The notes beneath the pieces are model-generated. The model saw only the letters and a list, made by a program, of their open reading frames with translations, did not search any database and was not told the origin of the DNA. The position numbers and the translations under genes are program-made. Shown here piece by piece: positions 43,696 to 53,454 of a stretch of DNA of 64,000 bases (position 1 is the first letter of the stretch; each line of letters starts with the position of its first letter). Source of the DNA: Pseudomonadales bacterium (GTDB lineage Bacteria; Pseudomonadota; Gammaproteobacteria; Pseudomonadales; Pseudohongiellaceae); the NCBI GenBank assembly GCA_024234395.1, contig JACKOH010000003.1, positions 310,001 through 374,000 of the forward strand, written 5' to 3'.

Positions 43696-44059
43696 GGAAT
43701 AGCTGAGTATTTAAAAGAATCAGGTAATGGTCACGACAGGTATTTCCTGCCTCTCAAGCTCGCGAAATTGTACACCAATTGCGGCTGCGAAACTTACCGA
43801 ATGCCACGGATCTGGCTTACCGGGCAAATTGGATCGAGGAACGGTGAATTACTTTATTTCAGAGCCTGGCTGCCAATAGCCCGACATCCGGGCTGTCGGA
43901 AATGAAGCCGGGCAACGGCCGATGGCAAAGATACCCACGCCGCTTTCTACAGGTCGGCAGATCCTTCAGAACCACGATATCGCTCGGGCTGCTGGCGCTC
44001 ACGGTCCCGACGCGGCCTGGCAAACAGTTGACCTTCGACCAGCCCTGGCCCCGGGTTGT
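43696..44059. other. Intergenic region without a recognised gene
   Basis: This 364-base stretch lies upstream of the fusion gene and should contain its promoter. A small hairpin, AGCCCG-acatc-CGGGCT near 43878-43894, is visible. Short frames have no family features. Confidence 0.45.
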
Positions 44060-44440
44060 CTACTTGACCTCGGTCAACGTTAGTGATCCGTCGAACAGCG
44101 ATAGCCCGTCGTAGTCAATTAACTGAACCAGTCCGCTGCCATCGGTCAGGTCAATGGCAATATCCAGTGAGAAGAAATCCACCGCCAGATTGCATATCAG
44201 AAAACTGCCGGTCGTGAAATAACAGGTACCGGTGGCTGGAAAGGCATCGCCGAGATCGTCCAGTACGATCCCGTTTGCCGTAACAAACCGAGTTCCCTCG
44301 TTGAGATCAAGCACTAATTGATCTTCGGCGTCGGTTCCGAAATCGATACCACTCATACGCCAGGTAGCAGCATAGTCCGAATCCGCGTAAACGTTGAAAC
44401 CCCACATTGTCAGCAAACAGAACGTTATGAATTTTTGCAT
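44060..44440 (-). CDS. Secreted hypothetical protein
   Basis: From the ATG at 44440 (preceded by GGAGAAAGACTA) the 126-residue product has a signal peptide MQKFITFCLLTMWGFNVYA and a small beta-rich acidic domain with DSDYAATWRMSGIDFG, GTCYFTTGSFLICNLAVDFF and a C-terminal LFDGSLTLTEVK. Two Cys may pair. I do not recognise it. A longer frame to 44578 lacks a signal sequence and is not preferred. It is expressed away from the following secreted-protein gene. Confidence 0.65.
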   Translation of the reverse strand: MQKFITFCLLTMWGFNVYADSDYAATWRMSGIDFGTDAEDQLVLDLNEGTRFVTANGIVLDDLGDAFPATGTCYFTTGSFLICNLAVDFFSLDIAIDLTDGSGLVQLIDYDGLSLFDGSLTLTEVK

Positions 44441-44957
44441 TAGTCTTTCTCCAGAAAAAAATTGTGAAGTTTTGACGATAAGTCCTTCAAGCACGCTTAC
44501 TTGGACGGTCCTACACTCGCAGGAATCGATCCAAGTTTCAAGTGGAAGATATTTTCGGAAAGCGATTTCGAGACCCATACCGAGCGAGGCAACATCTCAG
44601 CAGCTCCAGACAGGCCCCACCCCATAGTGGGTTCAGGCAGGACTGCTGGCTTCCCTGACCTGTCGTGCCATCCCGACGCATGTCGGTGGCAAGTCGTCAT
44701 GTCAGTATGCCTGGCACTACGAAGGGCAATTTCAAATTATCATAGGTTACCTGGACATTACATTTTCCGGCCAACGATAATCGCAAAGTAGTCGCTGGGT
44801 CTTTATAGCGGTATCATACATTCTCAGCGTTGCATTTTTTCCGTGATCTCTTGTATGCAGGTTTAAGACCAGTGCGACTTTTGGCAACCGAGTGTCGATG
44901 CTTTGGGAAAAATTGAGAGTTGCCATTGTATTGGCAGATGACAGAGGTTTCCCAGCC
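44441..44957. other. Intergenic region between divergent secreted-protein genes
   Basis: This 517-base gap separates two divergent genes and should hold both promoters. No open frame in it resembles a protein family, and no clear RNA or repeat was seen. Base composition shifts from GC-rich to AT-rich from left to right. Confidence 0.4.
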
Positions 44958-46007
44958 ATGAAATCAACAACGATCCTGGCAATTGTCTTCGCTTTAACCG
45001 GCAGCATGGCATCGCCCGGACCTGAGGACAGTTACAATGTTCCCAGGACTGAATTCGACTTTCCGGACCTGCAGGGAGTCTGGAATTTTTCTTCCAATAC
45101 ATTAATGGAGCGCCCAGAGCGTTTTGGTAACCAGGAGTTTCTTGAAGCTGAACAATTGGAACAGGAGCGCAAAAGGATCGCGGAATTTCATGCTGCCGCG
45201 GAGGCCAGGGCAGCGCGACTGGTGGTAAATCCCAGCGCCCCACGACCCGGGGACAGCGTTGGCAGTCGTAACGACTTCTGGAACGAGGGTGCCGGTATCG
45301 GTAAGAACAGTAGAACCTCGCTGATTGTTTACCCGGAAAATGGCCGCTTTCCCGCTCCAGCCCAGGGTGCTGAAAGGCAATTTGACAATCTGAGCCGCGA
45401 CATGCCCGGGACCAGACCGGTTCGCACCCTCGTAGGTGGTATTGGCAAGGATGGGCCGGAAGATCGCGGCCTTGCCGAGCGCTGCATAGCCGGTGTGAAT
45501 TCGGGACCACCGTTCACACCCAGCCTGTATAACAATAATCTGCAGTTAGTTCAGGGGCGCGACACAGTGGTTATTTTAATGGAGATGGTTCACGATGCCC
45601 GCATCGTATCGATCGTCGACAAACCTGATTTGCCGGATAATATCCGCTTGTGGTCCGGCGATTCCCGCGGCTGGTATGAAAATAACGATACCCTAATTGT
45701 GGTGACCAAAAATTTCAACGGTTTGCGACAACCGATTAATTACAGTGGCGTGGGCAGCAATTACGATACAGTCCTGACTGAGCGTTTTACCCGTACTGGT
45801 TACAATTCCATGGAATACCAGTTTACGGTTTCAGCCCCATCCGCTTTTTCCGGAAAGGTATCCGCTATCATTCCTCTAACCAAGGTGGCAGGCCGAATAT
45901 ATGAATACGCCTGTCATGAAGGCAACTACAGCATGACCAATCTATTACGTGGGGCACGTATTGCAGAGCAGAAAGTCACCGGCAGCGAGCAACATATCAT
46001 TCAGTGA
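44958..46007 (+). CDS. Conserved secreted protein of unknown function
   Basis: The 349-residue product has a short signal peptide (MKSTTILAIVFALTGSMASP) followed by FPDLQGVWNFSSNTLMERPE, the opening of a family common among marine and soil bacteria, then GLAERCIAGVNSGPPFTPSL, YNNNLQLVQGRDTVVILMEM and ENNDTLIVVTKNFNGLRQP. It ends in a repeating DTVLTERFTRTGYNSMEYQF pattern of beta hairpins. The family function is unknown. The frame is open to 44892, but the signal peptide favours 44958. It runs convergently into the YD/Ig gene (11-base overlap of 3' ends). Confidence 0.75.
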   Translation: MKSTTILAIVFALTGSMASPGPEDSYNVPRTEFDFPDLQGVWNFSSNTLMERPERFGNQEFLEAEQLEQERKRIAEFHAAAEARAARLVVNPSAPRPGDSVGSRNDFWNEGAGIGKNSRTSLIVYPENGRFPAPAQGAERQFDNLSRDMPGTRPVRTLVGGIGKDGPEDRGLAERCIAGVNSGPPFTPSLYNNNLQLVQGRDTVVILMEMVHDARIVSIVDKPDLPDNIRLWSGDSRGWYENNDTLIVVTKNFNGLRQPINYSGVGSNYDTVLTERFTRTGYNSMEYQFTVSAPSAFSGKVSAIIPLTKVAGRIYEYACHEGNYSMTNLLRGARIAEQKVTGSEQHIIQ

Positions 46008-46932
46008 TATTTAACTGGATCGCCTCCTGATTGTAAACAATATTTCCAGCACTGGTCGTATAGCCGATAAAGAATACATAGTTGCCAATTAATTCGGAAG
46101 TCAGCGTGAGTTCACTCCCGAATAGTTCCAGAATGTTGATTGTATGCCTGGCGCTCAATACTACCTCATCAAAGGCAATCAGGTTTCCTACGCTTCCGTC
46201 CCATGGCACAAGGCCATCGGGAGTAATCAGCAGGAAACTTGAGCCAGCCGCTGCAACGACGAAAATCTCGCTGTTGGAACCAATGTCTTCAGGTTCCGGT
46301 TCCAGAATTGCGTAAATCCGAATAGAGTCTCCAACTTTGAAATCCGGTGTAAAGGAAACTCCGCCGTCCGATGTTATACCTCCTCTTATCACTGCGCTGG
46401 TGGTATTTCCATCGCTACTGAGAGTAACTATTTCCGGTGGCGCATTCGGTGGCAGAACAGTCACTGCGACCATTTCACTGGTCGAATCACCGTCATCGTC
46501 AGTTGCTTTGAAGACTACGGCTGAGACTCCGTCGGGAAGGGCAATATCCGCTGTTTGCCCTGTTGCTACCAGTTGGTTATCAATCAACCATTCTGTCGTA
46601 TCGACGGTGCCATCACTGTCCGTGGCAGTCGCGTAAAAGCTCACGATCTCGCCGGTAGTGTCGTCCGCATCAGCAATCACTCTGTTTCCGCCTGCTACAG
46701 ATACGACAGGTGCTAAGTTAGGGACTTGCGTGGAAGCGGCTGAAACTATTTCCAGCAAATTGCCATTCGCTGCAAAACTGTAACTGATAGAACTGCCATC
46801 GTCGTAAACGACGCCAATCAAACGGCCAACAGCATCGTAACTGTAGGTCTCGCCAGTGACCGTTAAGCTGAAGAGAAGACCCAGGACCAGAGTCGCCAGA
46901 ATGCCTGTTGTATGGAGGTAAAGTTTTTTCAT
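45997..46932 (-). CDS. Secreted protein with one YD repeat and Ig-like domain
   Basis: The 311-residue product has a signal peptide (MKKLYLHTTGILATLVLGLL onward), one complete YD/RHS-type repeat (GETYSYDAVGRLIGVVYDDG, SSISYSFAANGNLLEIVSA), and a beta-sandwich of cadherin/PKD type (GGNRVIADADDTTGEIVSFY, FKATDDDGDSTSEMVAVTVL), then a further beta domain. It follows the RHS gene: ATGA at 46950 overlaps the RHS stop, but ATG 46932 has the better site GGAGATCAGC. A single YD repeat beside a large RHS protein suggests a partner or a split-off fragment. Confidence 0.75.
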   Translation of the reverse strand: MKKLYLHTTGILATLVLGLLFSLTVTGETYSYDAVGRLIGVVYDDGSSISYSFAANGNLLEIVSAASTQVPNLAPVVSVAGGNRVIADADDTTGEIVSFYATATDSDGTVDTTEWLIDNQLVATGQTADIALPDGVSAVVFKATDDDGDSTSEMVAVTVLPPNAPPEIVTLSSDGNTTSAVIRGGITSDGGVSFTPDFKVGDSIRIYAILEPEPEDIGSNSEIFVVAAAGSSFLLITPDGLVPWDGSVGNLIAFDEVVLSARHTINILELFGSELTLTSELIGNYVFFIGYTTSAGNIVYNQEAIQLNITE

Positions 46933-46946
46933 TGCTGATCTCCAAT

Positions 46947-49900
46947 TCATCTGGGCACCGGGGCTATGCCGCTGGCATCATTCAGGTGTTTTAACTGCAA
47001 CTCCGCCCGATGGAGGTTGATGTTGTCGGTAACGCTACTTTGCAGAATTCCAGTGGACCATTCTGTACCACCAAAATACACATTCACCATTTCCCCAGTA
47101 AACGTGTTACATGTGCGACCATTAAAAACACCGTAGGTATCCCAGGGTCCACTACCCTTAATAGCCGATTTGGACCAACTGATTATACTTCTGGATTCTC
47201 CGCTTTCGGTTGGACCGAGTTCCTTGATTCTCTTTTGAATAAAATCGCCGGCGGGAGTGCCAGGGGCCCTGTTTTCCAGGCCAACCGAGCTGAAGTCAAC
47301 AGCGGAGAGCATCGCTCGTGCAACCCGCTCGTCCTCAACTCGGCCACCACCGATCAAGTTCGGATCAGTGACACTGCCGTCGACGCATTGACCTGGCTTG
47401 AACTCCACAAAAAATGTGCCCCTTCCGTTTAAAAGAACCCCCCCGCTGGACCCACCGCTTGAGCCCCCTCCACCTTCGCGGTAACCTCCTTCGCCGAAGG
47501 ACACATTCAGCGTGCCGATTATCTCCCCCCGCTGCCATACATCCACTGTTATATCCGTATGGGTGCCATCATTGTTCACCTTGGCGTTGAGTCCACTCGG
47601 ATCCCCGAACAGGATCGGGTTCATCCGCGCATAGCCGTAGACGTTGGCTTCGCCGGGCACAGGGGAACGCCGCGCCGGATCTCGCGTGAGAAAACGCGCT
47701 ACCACGGCATCGTAATAGCGTGCACGAATGTAGTAGAGCCCGGTCGGCGTTTCCTGCATAGCACCCATCTGACCCGCGAAGGTAAACGGATTGTCGGTGT
47801 TGCCAGTTTGCGCGAGCAACGTACCGAAAGGAGTATAGGCATAGGCGTCAGTTACGGTACCGCTGTCGTCCGTAAGATAAAGCGTGTTTCCTGATGCATC
47901 AAAATGATAGAAGTGCCGCGCATCGTCGGCTGCCTCGATGCTGTAGAGCAGAGCACCACCAGGGGCATGCACGTAGTAGCGCAAGTCGCTGCCTCCCTGA
48001 CGGACTATCGAAATCGACGGCAGTGTCAACGCATAATTCCACACATAGGCCCGACTCACCCCTGAGCTGGTGCGTGACAGACGCCGTCCCAGCGCGTCGT
48101 AGGTCATCGAAACGGTGGCACCGTTATCCAGGTAAGACAGCAGTCTGGAGTCCATATTCCAGTTGTAGTTGCGCCCCCCCGTGTCGAGCAGCCGTCCGAT
48201 CGCATCGTATGCGGCGCCGGAGAGTTGTGAGGCTGCATCGTAACTCATTGTTATCGTTCCGTCGGGGAGCGTGCCCTGAACCGGCAAATTGCGCGTTTCT
48301 GAAGTGATACGACCACGGCCATCGCGCTGCATCGACAGCGAAGACAAGGGTGTAACGGCATTTTCCTGAATGCCGGTCACCTTGTCTTCGGCGTTGTAGG
48401 TGTAAGTGGCAGTGACACCGCTCGGGCGAGTCATTGAGGTGAGGCGAGATGCAACATCATAGTTGAAAGTGGTTTCGCCTCCCACCCAATCCGTAACTTT
48501 AATCAGGAGATCCCGCGAATCGTAGATGTAGTTCACTGTCTTGCCGGGTGCAAAACTTACCGAGACCATGCGGCCTCCGGCATCCCGTTCGATATCGATG
48601 CCATTGCTCGAAATGATTTCGCCAGTCTTATCGTATGCCAGCGTCAGGCCAGTAGCCGCAATCAGTTGCGACGCCTCGTCATAAGTATAATTCAGGTCCG
48701 TGCCGTCGGAGTAAAGTTTCCGCGTGAGATTGCTGCGCGCGTCATAGCTTAATTGCACGCTGCCCAATTGCTCCGGGTAGTTTATCTGGGTGAGACGATT
48801 CCTGTTGTCGTAGGTCATGGTTGTGGTGCGACCAAGCGGATCGGTGGCACTTAGCTTGCGGCCATAGCTGTCGTATGCATGGTTCCAGTCCTGGCCATTC
48901 TCGTCAGTCAACCGCGTGAGCAGGCCGATGTCATTATGTTCGAGTACGACCTCGACGAGCCCGTCACCCTGACTGATTCCCGAGAGGATACCGCGTGGGT
49001 CCGCAGAAAATTCAGTCGCTGTCCCGGTCGGGTCGCTGAACCGCGAAATCCGGCCTGCCGGGCTGTAGTCAAAGGTCCATGTCGCATTGTCCGGGCTGGT
49101 GGAGCTTATCGTGCGACCCAGATCATCACGCTGGTAAGACCACGTGTTATTGAGCGGGTTGGTGCGATTGAGTGCGAATCCCTCGGAATCGTAGGTTTGC
49201 GTCCACTCATTGCCGGCGGCATCGGTGATCGAAGTGCGACGGCCTGCCGGATCATAATCGAATGTGAGGGTGTTGCCGTTACGGTCAGTCCGGCTCGCAA
49301 TGCGGCCTAACCCATCGAAGCTGCGTGAGGTGGAGTTGCCATTGGGATCGGTTACTGAAACCAGCCGGTCCATCGCATCGTAACTGTAATTTGTCACATA
49401 GCCCAGTGGGTCGGTTATTGTCGTCAGGTTGCCGTTAGCATCGTAGGTGAATGTGGCGCTATTGCCCAGTTCGTCTGTTTCGCTGAGCATATTCCCGGCG
49501 CTGTCGAATGTGTAACTGCGAGTGCTGCCATCAGGATGCGTTACCAGGTCGGCCCGCCGCAACGCGTCGTAGCCGAGAGTCGTGGTGTTTCCGGCGGGAT
49601 CAATGATCGAACTGACGGTACCGTCTGCAGTGTAAGCAAAAGTGCTGGTGCCACCGGCAGGGTTCGTCATGGTCAACACCTGGCCGCGGGCATTGTAGGT
49701 GACACTGGTCTGCCTGCCGCCGCGGTCTGTGAAGCCGGTCATATTGCCATTGGTATCGTAGGTCATGTCCTGTGCCGATCCGTCCGGGTATGTGACCCTG
49801 GTCAGGACCCGGAATTCGATGCCCTGTTGCACTTGCGACGTGTAGGTATAGTTACTGACAGAGCCATCGGGTTCCGTGTAACTGCGCAATTTTCCGCTTG

Positions 49901-51293
49901 CGGGATCGTAAGTCTGCCGGGTTGTATACCCGAGGCTGTCGGTTTGTGATATCACTCGTCCAGCAGAGTCGTAACCGTACGTGGAGGTTTCTCCAATCTC
50001 GTCGGTGAGTGAGACCAGCAATCCATCCGTGTTGAATTCGTATTCCCTGGTGTTACCCAGCGGATCCGTCTGCACGGTAGTTGAATTGGACCCGTAAGAG
50101 AAGTGGAAACCGTTCTGGTTACCATCGGACTGACTGCTGACAAGACCGTCATCATCCCACACCTGGGCGGTCAGCGTGTTACCGAGCGGGAGTACCTTGT
50201 TTGTCATCAGTCCGACATCGGCAGCAGCATTGTCGTACTCGTACCGGACTTCATTGCCGCGTACATCGATAAACGAGGTTAAGTTTCCGCCCGTGTAGGC
50301 AAACTGCACAGTTCGAATTCCGTCGCTGACACTGACGATTCGATTATCCTCGTTATACGACATGGAAAGGCTGCGACCCAACGCATCGCTAACTCCAATG
50401 AGGTTTCCATTGTCGTAGGTCAAAGTCTGGGTATTGCCGGACCGGTCCTGGATCGAGATTAGAATGCCGGCATCGTCGAAATGATACAATCGGCTCTCGA
50501 TCACATCGCCCAGGGTATATCCAGCGTCGGTTTCGACTAACTGATAGCCTGCGAAAGTTGGCGAAATCAGTGAATAGGTGTTTCCAGATTGCTGGAAGGT
50601 CAGGATTCTGCCACGATTGTCCGTGACAATTATCTCACCGTTGTCGGGTCCGCTCAGGGTAAAGTGGAAATTGTGCAGCCAGTTGTTGCCCAGTGAAGCG
50701 GTTGACCGCAATCCCGATGCGTGATAGCGGCGAAAGACAACTGGTAACGGGCCGCCAAGACTGATGTCCGGGCTTTCTTCCATGAAAAATTCGCCACTGT
50801 ATATCGCGATCGGGTCGGTCGGCGTTACCGCTGGTGTCGCAGTGTTCGCTACCGTTGTAGCTGGTAATTTAGGTTTAATAATGGTGAGAGTGACCATCTC
50901 TGTACCTGCGTCACTCTCTCCAGCATCCATTGCCTGATAACAGGGGTCGCTGGGACTTGGTATCGCTGGTCCGTGTGCCCATTTAAGCGTAATTTTCACT
51001 TCATCGGGTAACAGGCTCGAGCTCTGCAAAGGTGTGACCACAAACAATTGCGAGCCGGCAATCTCGATGGGGCCGGCGGGATCAACCTTTACTGCAGTGT
51101 CCGGATCGACGCTGATAGTAACCAGGGACGGGCAACTGAAACCGCCAGGATCGAGCAGTACGAAGGATGCACTGGCATCCTGATCATCGGGATCATCAAT
51201 TGTAATTTGATGGGTGCTGAGAGTGTGTGCGATTGCTGAGTGCGATAAGCATGATGTGATCGCTATCAACAGGATAAAGTACAGTTTTGGCAT
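46947..51293 (-). CDS. Large secreted RHS/YD-repeat protein
   Basis: From 51293 the 1448-residue protein has a signal peptide (MPKLYFILLIAITSCLSHSA), an N-terminal region with DUF6531 (IAIYSGEFFMEESPDISLGG, PLPVVFRRYHASG), dozens of YD repeats forming the RHS shell (for example GNLTTITDPLGYVTNYSYDA) and the core-terminating motif YYIRARYYDAVVARFLTRDP near residue 1190 with GYARMNPILFGDPSGLN. The 200 residues after the core are a unique C-terminal domain with a Gly/Ser linker, often a toxin in this class; no nuclease or protease motif was recognised. A signal peptide instead of PAAR suggests Sec export. Confidence 0.92.
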   Translation of the reverse strand: MPKLYFILLIAITSCLSHSAIAHTLSTHQITIDDPDDQDASASFVLLDPGGFSCPSLVTISVDPDTAVKVDPAGPIEIAGSQLFVVTPLQSSSLLPDEVKITLKWAHGPAIPSPSDPCYQAMDAGESDAGTEMVTLTIIKPKLPATTVANTATPAVTPTDPIAIYSGEFFMEESPDISLGGPLPVVFRRYHASGLRSTASLGNNWLHNFHFTLSGPDNGEIIVTDNRGRILTFQQSGNTYSLISPTFAGYQLVETDAGYTLGDVIESRLYHFDDAGILISIQDRSGNTQTLTYDNGNLIGVSDALGRSLSMSYNEDNRIVSVSDGIRTVQFAYTGGNLTSFIDVRGNEVRYEYDNAAADVGLMTNKVLPLGNTLTAQVWDDDGLVSSQSDGNQNGFHFSYGSNSTTVQTDPLGNTREYEFNTDGLLVSLTDEIGETSTYGYDSAGRVISQTDSLGYTTRQTYDPASGKLRSYTEPDGSVSNYTYTSQVQQGIEFRVLTRVTYPDGSAQDMTYDTNGNMTGFTDRGGRQTSVTYNARGQVLTMTNPAGGTSTFAYTADGTVSSIIDPAGNTTTLGYDALRRADLVTHPDGSTRSYTFDSAGNMLSETDELGNSATFTYDANGNLTTITDPLGYVTNYSYDAMDRLVSVTDPNGNSTSRSFDGLGRIASRTDRNGNTLTFDYDPAGRRTSITDAAGNEWTQTYDSEGFALNRTNPLNNTWSYQRDDLGRTISSTSPDNATWTFDYSPAGRISRFSDPTGTATEFSADPRGILSGISQGDGLVEVVLEHNDIGLLTRLTDENGQDWNHAYDSYGRKLSATDPLGRTTTMTYDNRNRLTQINYPEQLGSVQLSYDARSNLTRKLYSDGTDLNYTYDEASQLIAATGLTLAYDKTGEIISSNGIDIERDAGGRMVSVSFAPGKTVNYIYDSRDLLIKVTDWVGGETTFNYDVASRLTSMTRPSGVTATYTYNAEDKVTGIQENAVTPLSSLSMQRDGRGRITSETRNLPVQGTLPDGTITMSYDAASQLSGAAYDAIGRLLDTGGRNYNWNMDSRLLSYLDNGATVSMTYDALGRRLSRTSSGVSRAYVWNYALTLPSISIVRQGGSDLRYYVHAPGGALLYSIEAADDARHFYHFDASGNTLYLTDDSGTVTDAYAYTPFGTLLAQTGNTDNPFTFAGQMGAMQETPTGLYYIRARYYDAVVARFLTRDPARRSPVPGEANVYGYARMNPILFGDPSGLNAKVNNDGTHTDITVDVWQRGEIIGTLNVSFGEGGYREGGGGSSGGSSGGVLLNGRGTFFVEFKPGQCVDGSVTDPNLIGGGRVEDERVARAMLSAVDFSSVGLENRAPGTPAGDFIQKRIKELGPTESGESRSIISWSKSAIKGSGPWDTYGVFNGRTCNTFTGEMVNVYFGGTEWSTGILQSSVTDNINLHRAELQLKHLNDASGIAPVPR

Positions 51294-51557
51294 ACTAGAA
51301 TAGCCAGACAGTAGCAGGTCACTGTTCTTCACTCGGCGATAGCTGGACATGATCTGTTCTCCCTAAGTAAGTGCGATTGTGTGCTTCAACCGGAAACCCA
51401 CTTTTTGTTATTGCCGATTCCAGGCCCTCGGTATGACGAAAGGGATCTGAGTCTCGGTAAGCCTCTCTGCACAATCCTGTCGCGTTGAATATACTGCATT
51501 TCCTTGTTGCAGGCCCCGGCCTGTCGATTGACATCGACAGTCGTGGCGCCGGGATCG

Positions 51558-53024
51558 TTACTGGACTTCTCTGATGATTAACTCACCCACTTGATAATCA
51601 ATTTCTAAAGGATTACCGGGATTGGTTATTTCACCGCTGATCCTGCGTTCAGTGTAGCCATCATCCAGGTTGGTCACGGTCACGGCAAATCTTCCATCGG
51701 CGAAAATATCCACGGCCTCCATTGCCTCGAACTCCCGTCCGCCCCAGTTCACATTGTAGAAGCCGGTGACCCATTTCCAAGAAGGGCTCAAGTTGGTGAA
51801 GTCCTCGCTGATACCATTACCCGGCAACTGGTTTTCTGTCGTTACAGTGGCGGCGCCTCCGCTCGAATAGATGACCATACCCGTGCGGACTAGTTCTTCC
51901 GCTGATATAGGCTGCCCTTCCAACGGTGTAACTTTAATGACATCCCGGTTGAACACCTGGCCGTTGGCGGAATTCTCCACGGTTTCTTCACGGTCTATCC
52001 AGATTTGTCCGTTAAACGAAGTTGTTGAGGGTAAGTCCGGTTTGCTTCTTGTCACAATGGTGAGCACGGCAGCGGTGGAATTGATTGCATCCAGGGTGAA
52101 CGTCTGCTCCCGCCGGAATGTCTCAGTTGTAATGCCGGTGGCCTCATCAAGGACCGAGTCGATATACGTATCCCTCATCCTTGCCGAGTACGCAACAGGC
52201 GGTTCGGTTGGTACGGTACTGTAATCGGTGGTAATGGCAATATAGTCCGCGAAGGTACCGGGCTCTGGTTCCGGCCAGGGCACACCCTCTCCGGTCCCGG
52301 GGCTAGACAGTTCATTATCCAGTCCGAAACCGATAAGCAGACTTTTCATTCCCTGCAGGTCGATCACGGGCTCGCCGTTCAGATCTGTCGTGTAGAAGAT
52401 ATTGTAGCTGGGCAGGTGAGTGGCCAATACCGCGCCGGAATTCAGTGCCGTGTCGAAGCAGAAGAAGTCCTCGCCCAGCTCGATGAATTGAGGAAACAGA
52501 GGCGAGGGGAAAAGACCGGGTGCCGCCTCGGAGGCCAGATTCGCCAGAAAGTCATGCGGCAGGCAGGCCAGGAGTTCCGAAGGGGAGAGCGATTGCAGTA
52601 ATTCGAAGTCTTGCTCGGAAAACACCGGCTGCTGGGTCACTTTCCTTGGACGGAGGCCTTGCTCGACCAACTGGTTCAGCCTCTGCTCGTCAATCAGCGG
52701 CGGTTTCCCAAATGCAGCCAAGGGGTACAGTGTGACATAATTGTCTTTCTGCTGTTTGAAAGTGCGACGCTGCGGGTAAAACCCTTCACTTTGGAAAATG
52801 AGTGTCACGTCGCCAGGCTCCAGCCCGCCGATGGAGAATTTCCCGTTGATATCAGTCATTGTCGTTACGGAAGGCATGTCGTCTACAGTTACAGTCACCG
52901 TGACCTCTGGCAGGGGATCTCCCTTCATATCGATGACCGTGCCGGATACATCCTGGGCGTGCGCCAGAGGAGTAAGCAATAAAGCGACAATCAGAAAGCT
53001 GAGCAGGTCTATTATTTTTTTCAT
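51558..53024 (-). CDS. Secreted protein with carboxypeptidase-regulatory-like domain
   Basis: From 53024 (GAGGTCCTGAAA upstream) the 488-residue product has a signal peptide (IIDLLSFLIVALLLTPLAHA), a carboxypeptidase-regulatory-like domain (DVSGTVIDMKGDPLPEVTVT, TDINGKFSIGGLEPGDVTLI) and a long second part with SEQDFELLQSLSPSELLACL and an ending of beta strands (MEAVDIFADGRFAVTVTNLD). No enzyme motif is recognised. A frame open to 53123 reads into MITE copy 2 (CQLRVFQQAA) and is a false extension. It is the first gene of the RHS group on this strand. Confidence 0.8.
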   Translation of the reverse strand: MKKIIDLLSFLIVALLLTPLAHAQDVSGTVIDMKGDPLPEVTVTVTVDDMPSVTTMTDINGKFSIGGLEPGDVTLIFQSEGFYPQRRTFKQQKDNYVTLYPLAAFGKPPLIDEQRLNQLVEQGLRPRKVTQQPVFSEQDFELLQSLSPSELLACLPHDFLANLASEAAPGLFPSPLFPQFIELGEDFFCFDTALNSGAVLATHLPSYNIFYTTDLNGEPVIDLQGMKSLLIGFGLDNELSSPGTGEGVPWPEPEPGTFADYIAITTDYSTVPTEPPVAYSARMRDTYIDSVLDEATGITTETFRREQTFTLDAINSTAAVLTIVTRSKPDLPSTTSFNGQIWIDREETVENSANGQVFNRDVIKVTPLEGQPISAEELVRTGMVIYSSGGAATVTTENQLPGNGISEDFTNLSPSWKWVTGFYNVNWGGREFEAMEAVDIFADGRFAVTVTNLDDGYTERRISGEITNPGNPLEIDYQVGELIIREVQ

Positions 53025-53090
53025 TTTCAGGACCTCGATTGCTGGGAGGCAGAGAACGGGACTTGGAGAGACCCCGTCTCGCCGTGAATT

Positions 53091-53233
53091 AGCAGCCTGT
53101 TGAAAAACTCTCAGCTGGCACAATACGGCGTTAAAATCTGGCTCAAAATGCTCATTTACGCCGTGTAAACTGCGCTTTTTCGCCAGATTTTGCCTTGTCT
53201 TGCACTCACCTGAGAGTTTTTCAACAGGCTGTT
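53091..53233. mobile_element. MITE-like palindromic element, copy 2
   Basis: Inverted relative to copy 1 at 38770-38913 and bounded by AGCAGCCTGTTGAAAAACTC and GAGTTTTTCAACAGGCTG. Inner blocks shared by both copies include GACAAGGC, ATCTGGCGAAAAAG and AGTTTACA. It abuts a copy of the short GGAACCTCTGA element on its right. Confidence 0.85.
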
Positions 53234-53300
53234 AAGGGAACCTCTGATTAACAGGCAGTTAATTATTGAGCAGATCCATAATTAGTCAGAGGTTCCTTAG
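53232..53300. repeat. Full-length GGAACCTCTGA inverted-repeat element
   Basis: AAGGGAACCTCTGATTAA on the left and TTAGTCAGAGGTTCCTTA on the right enclose about 33 bases including AGTTAATTATTGAGCAGATC. This is the longest intact copy and serves as reference for the other copies in the window. It lies directly against MITE copy 2. Confidence 0.75.
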
Positions 53301-53454
53301 ACGTTATAATGGTAGTACGCGAGAGTTACTACCCCGCTTAAATCGAAAAAACAGTGGATTATTAGCATTATTCAACAGACTGTCCGCTTTTACAACGATT
53401 GGGAAAGTATCCATTTCACTACGAGAGATAATCCTCACAACTCAGGCCTGGGCG

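Noticed and set aside
53025..53123. Upstream start for the carboxypeptidase-regulatory-like gene
   Set aside because: The extension reads into MITE copy 2; the ATG at 53024 has GAGGTCCTG and a signal peptide.
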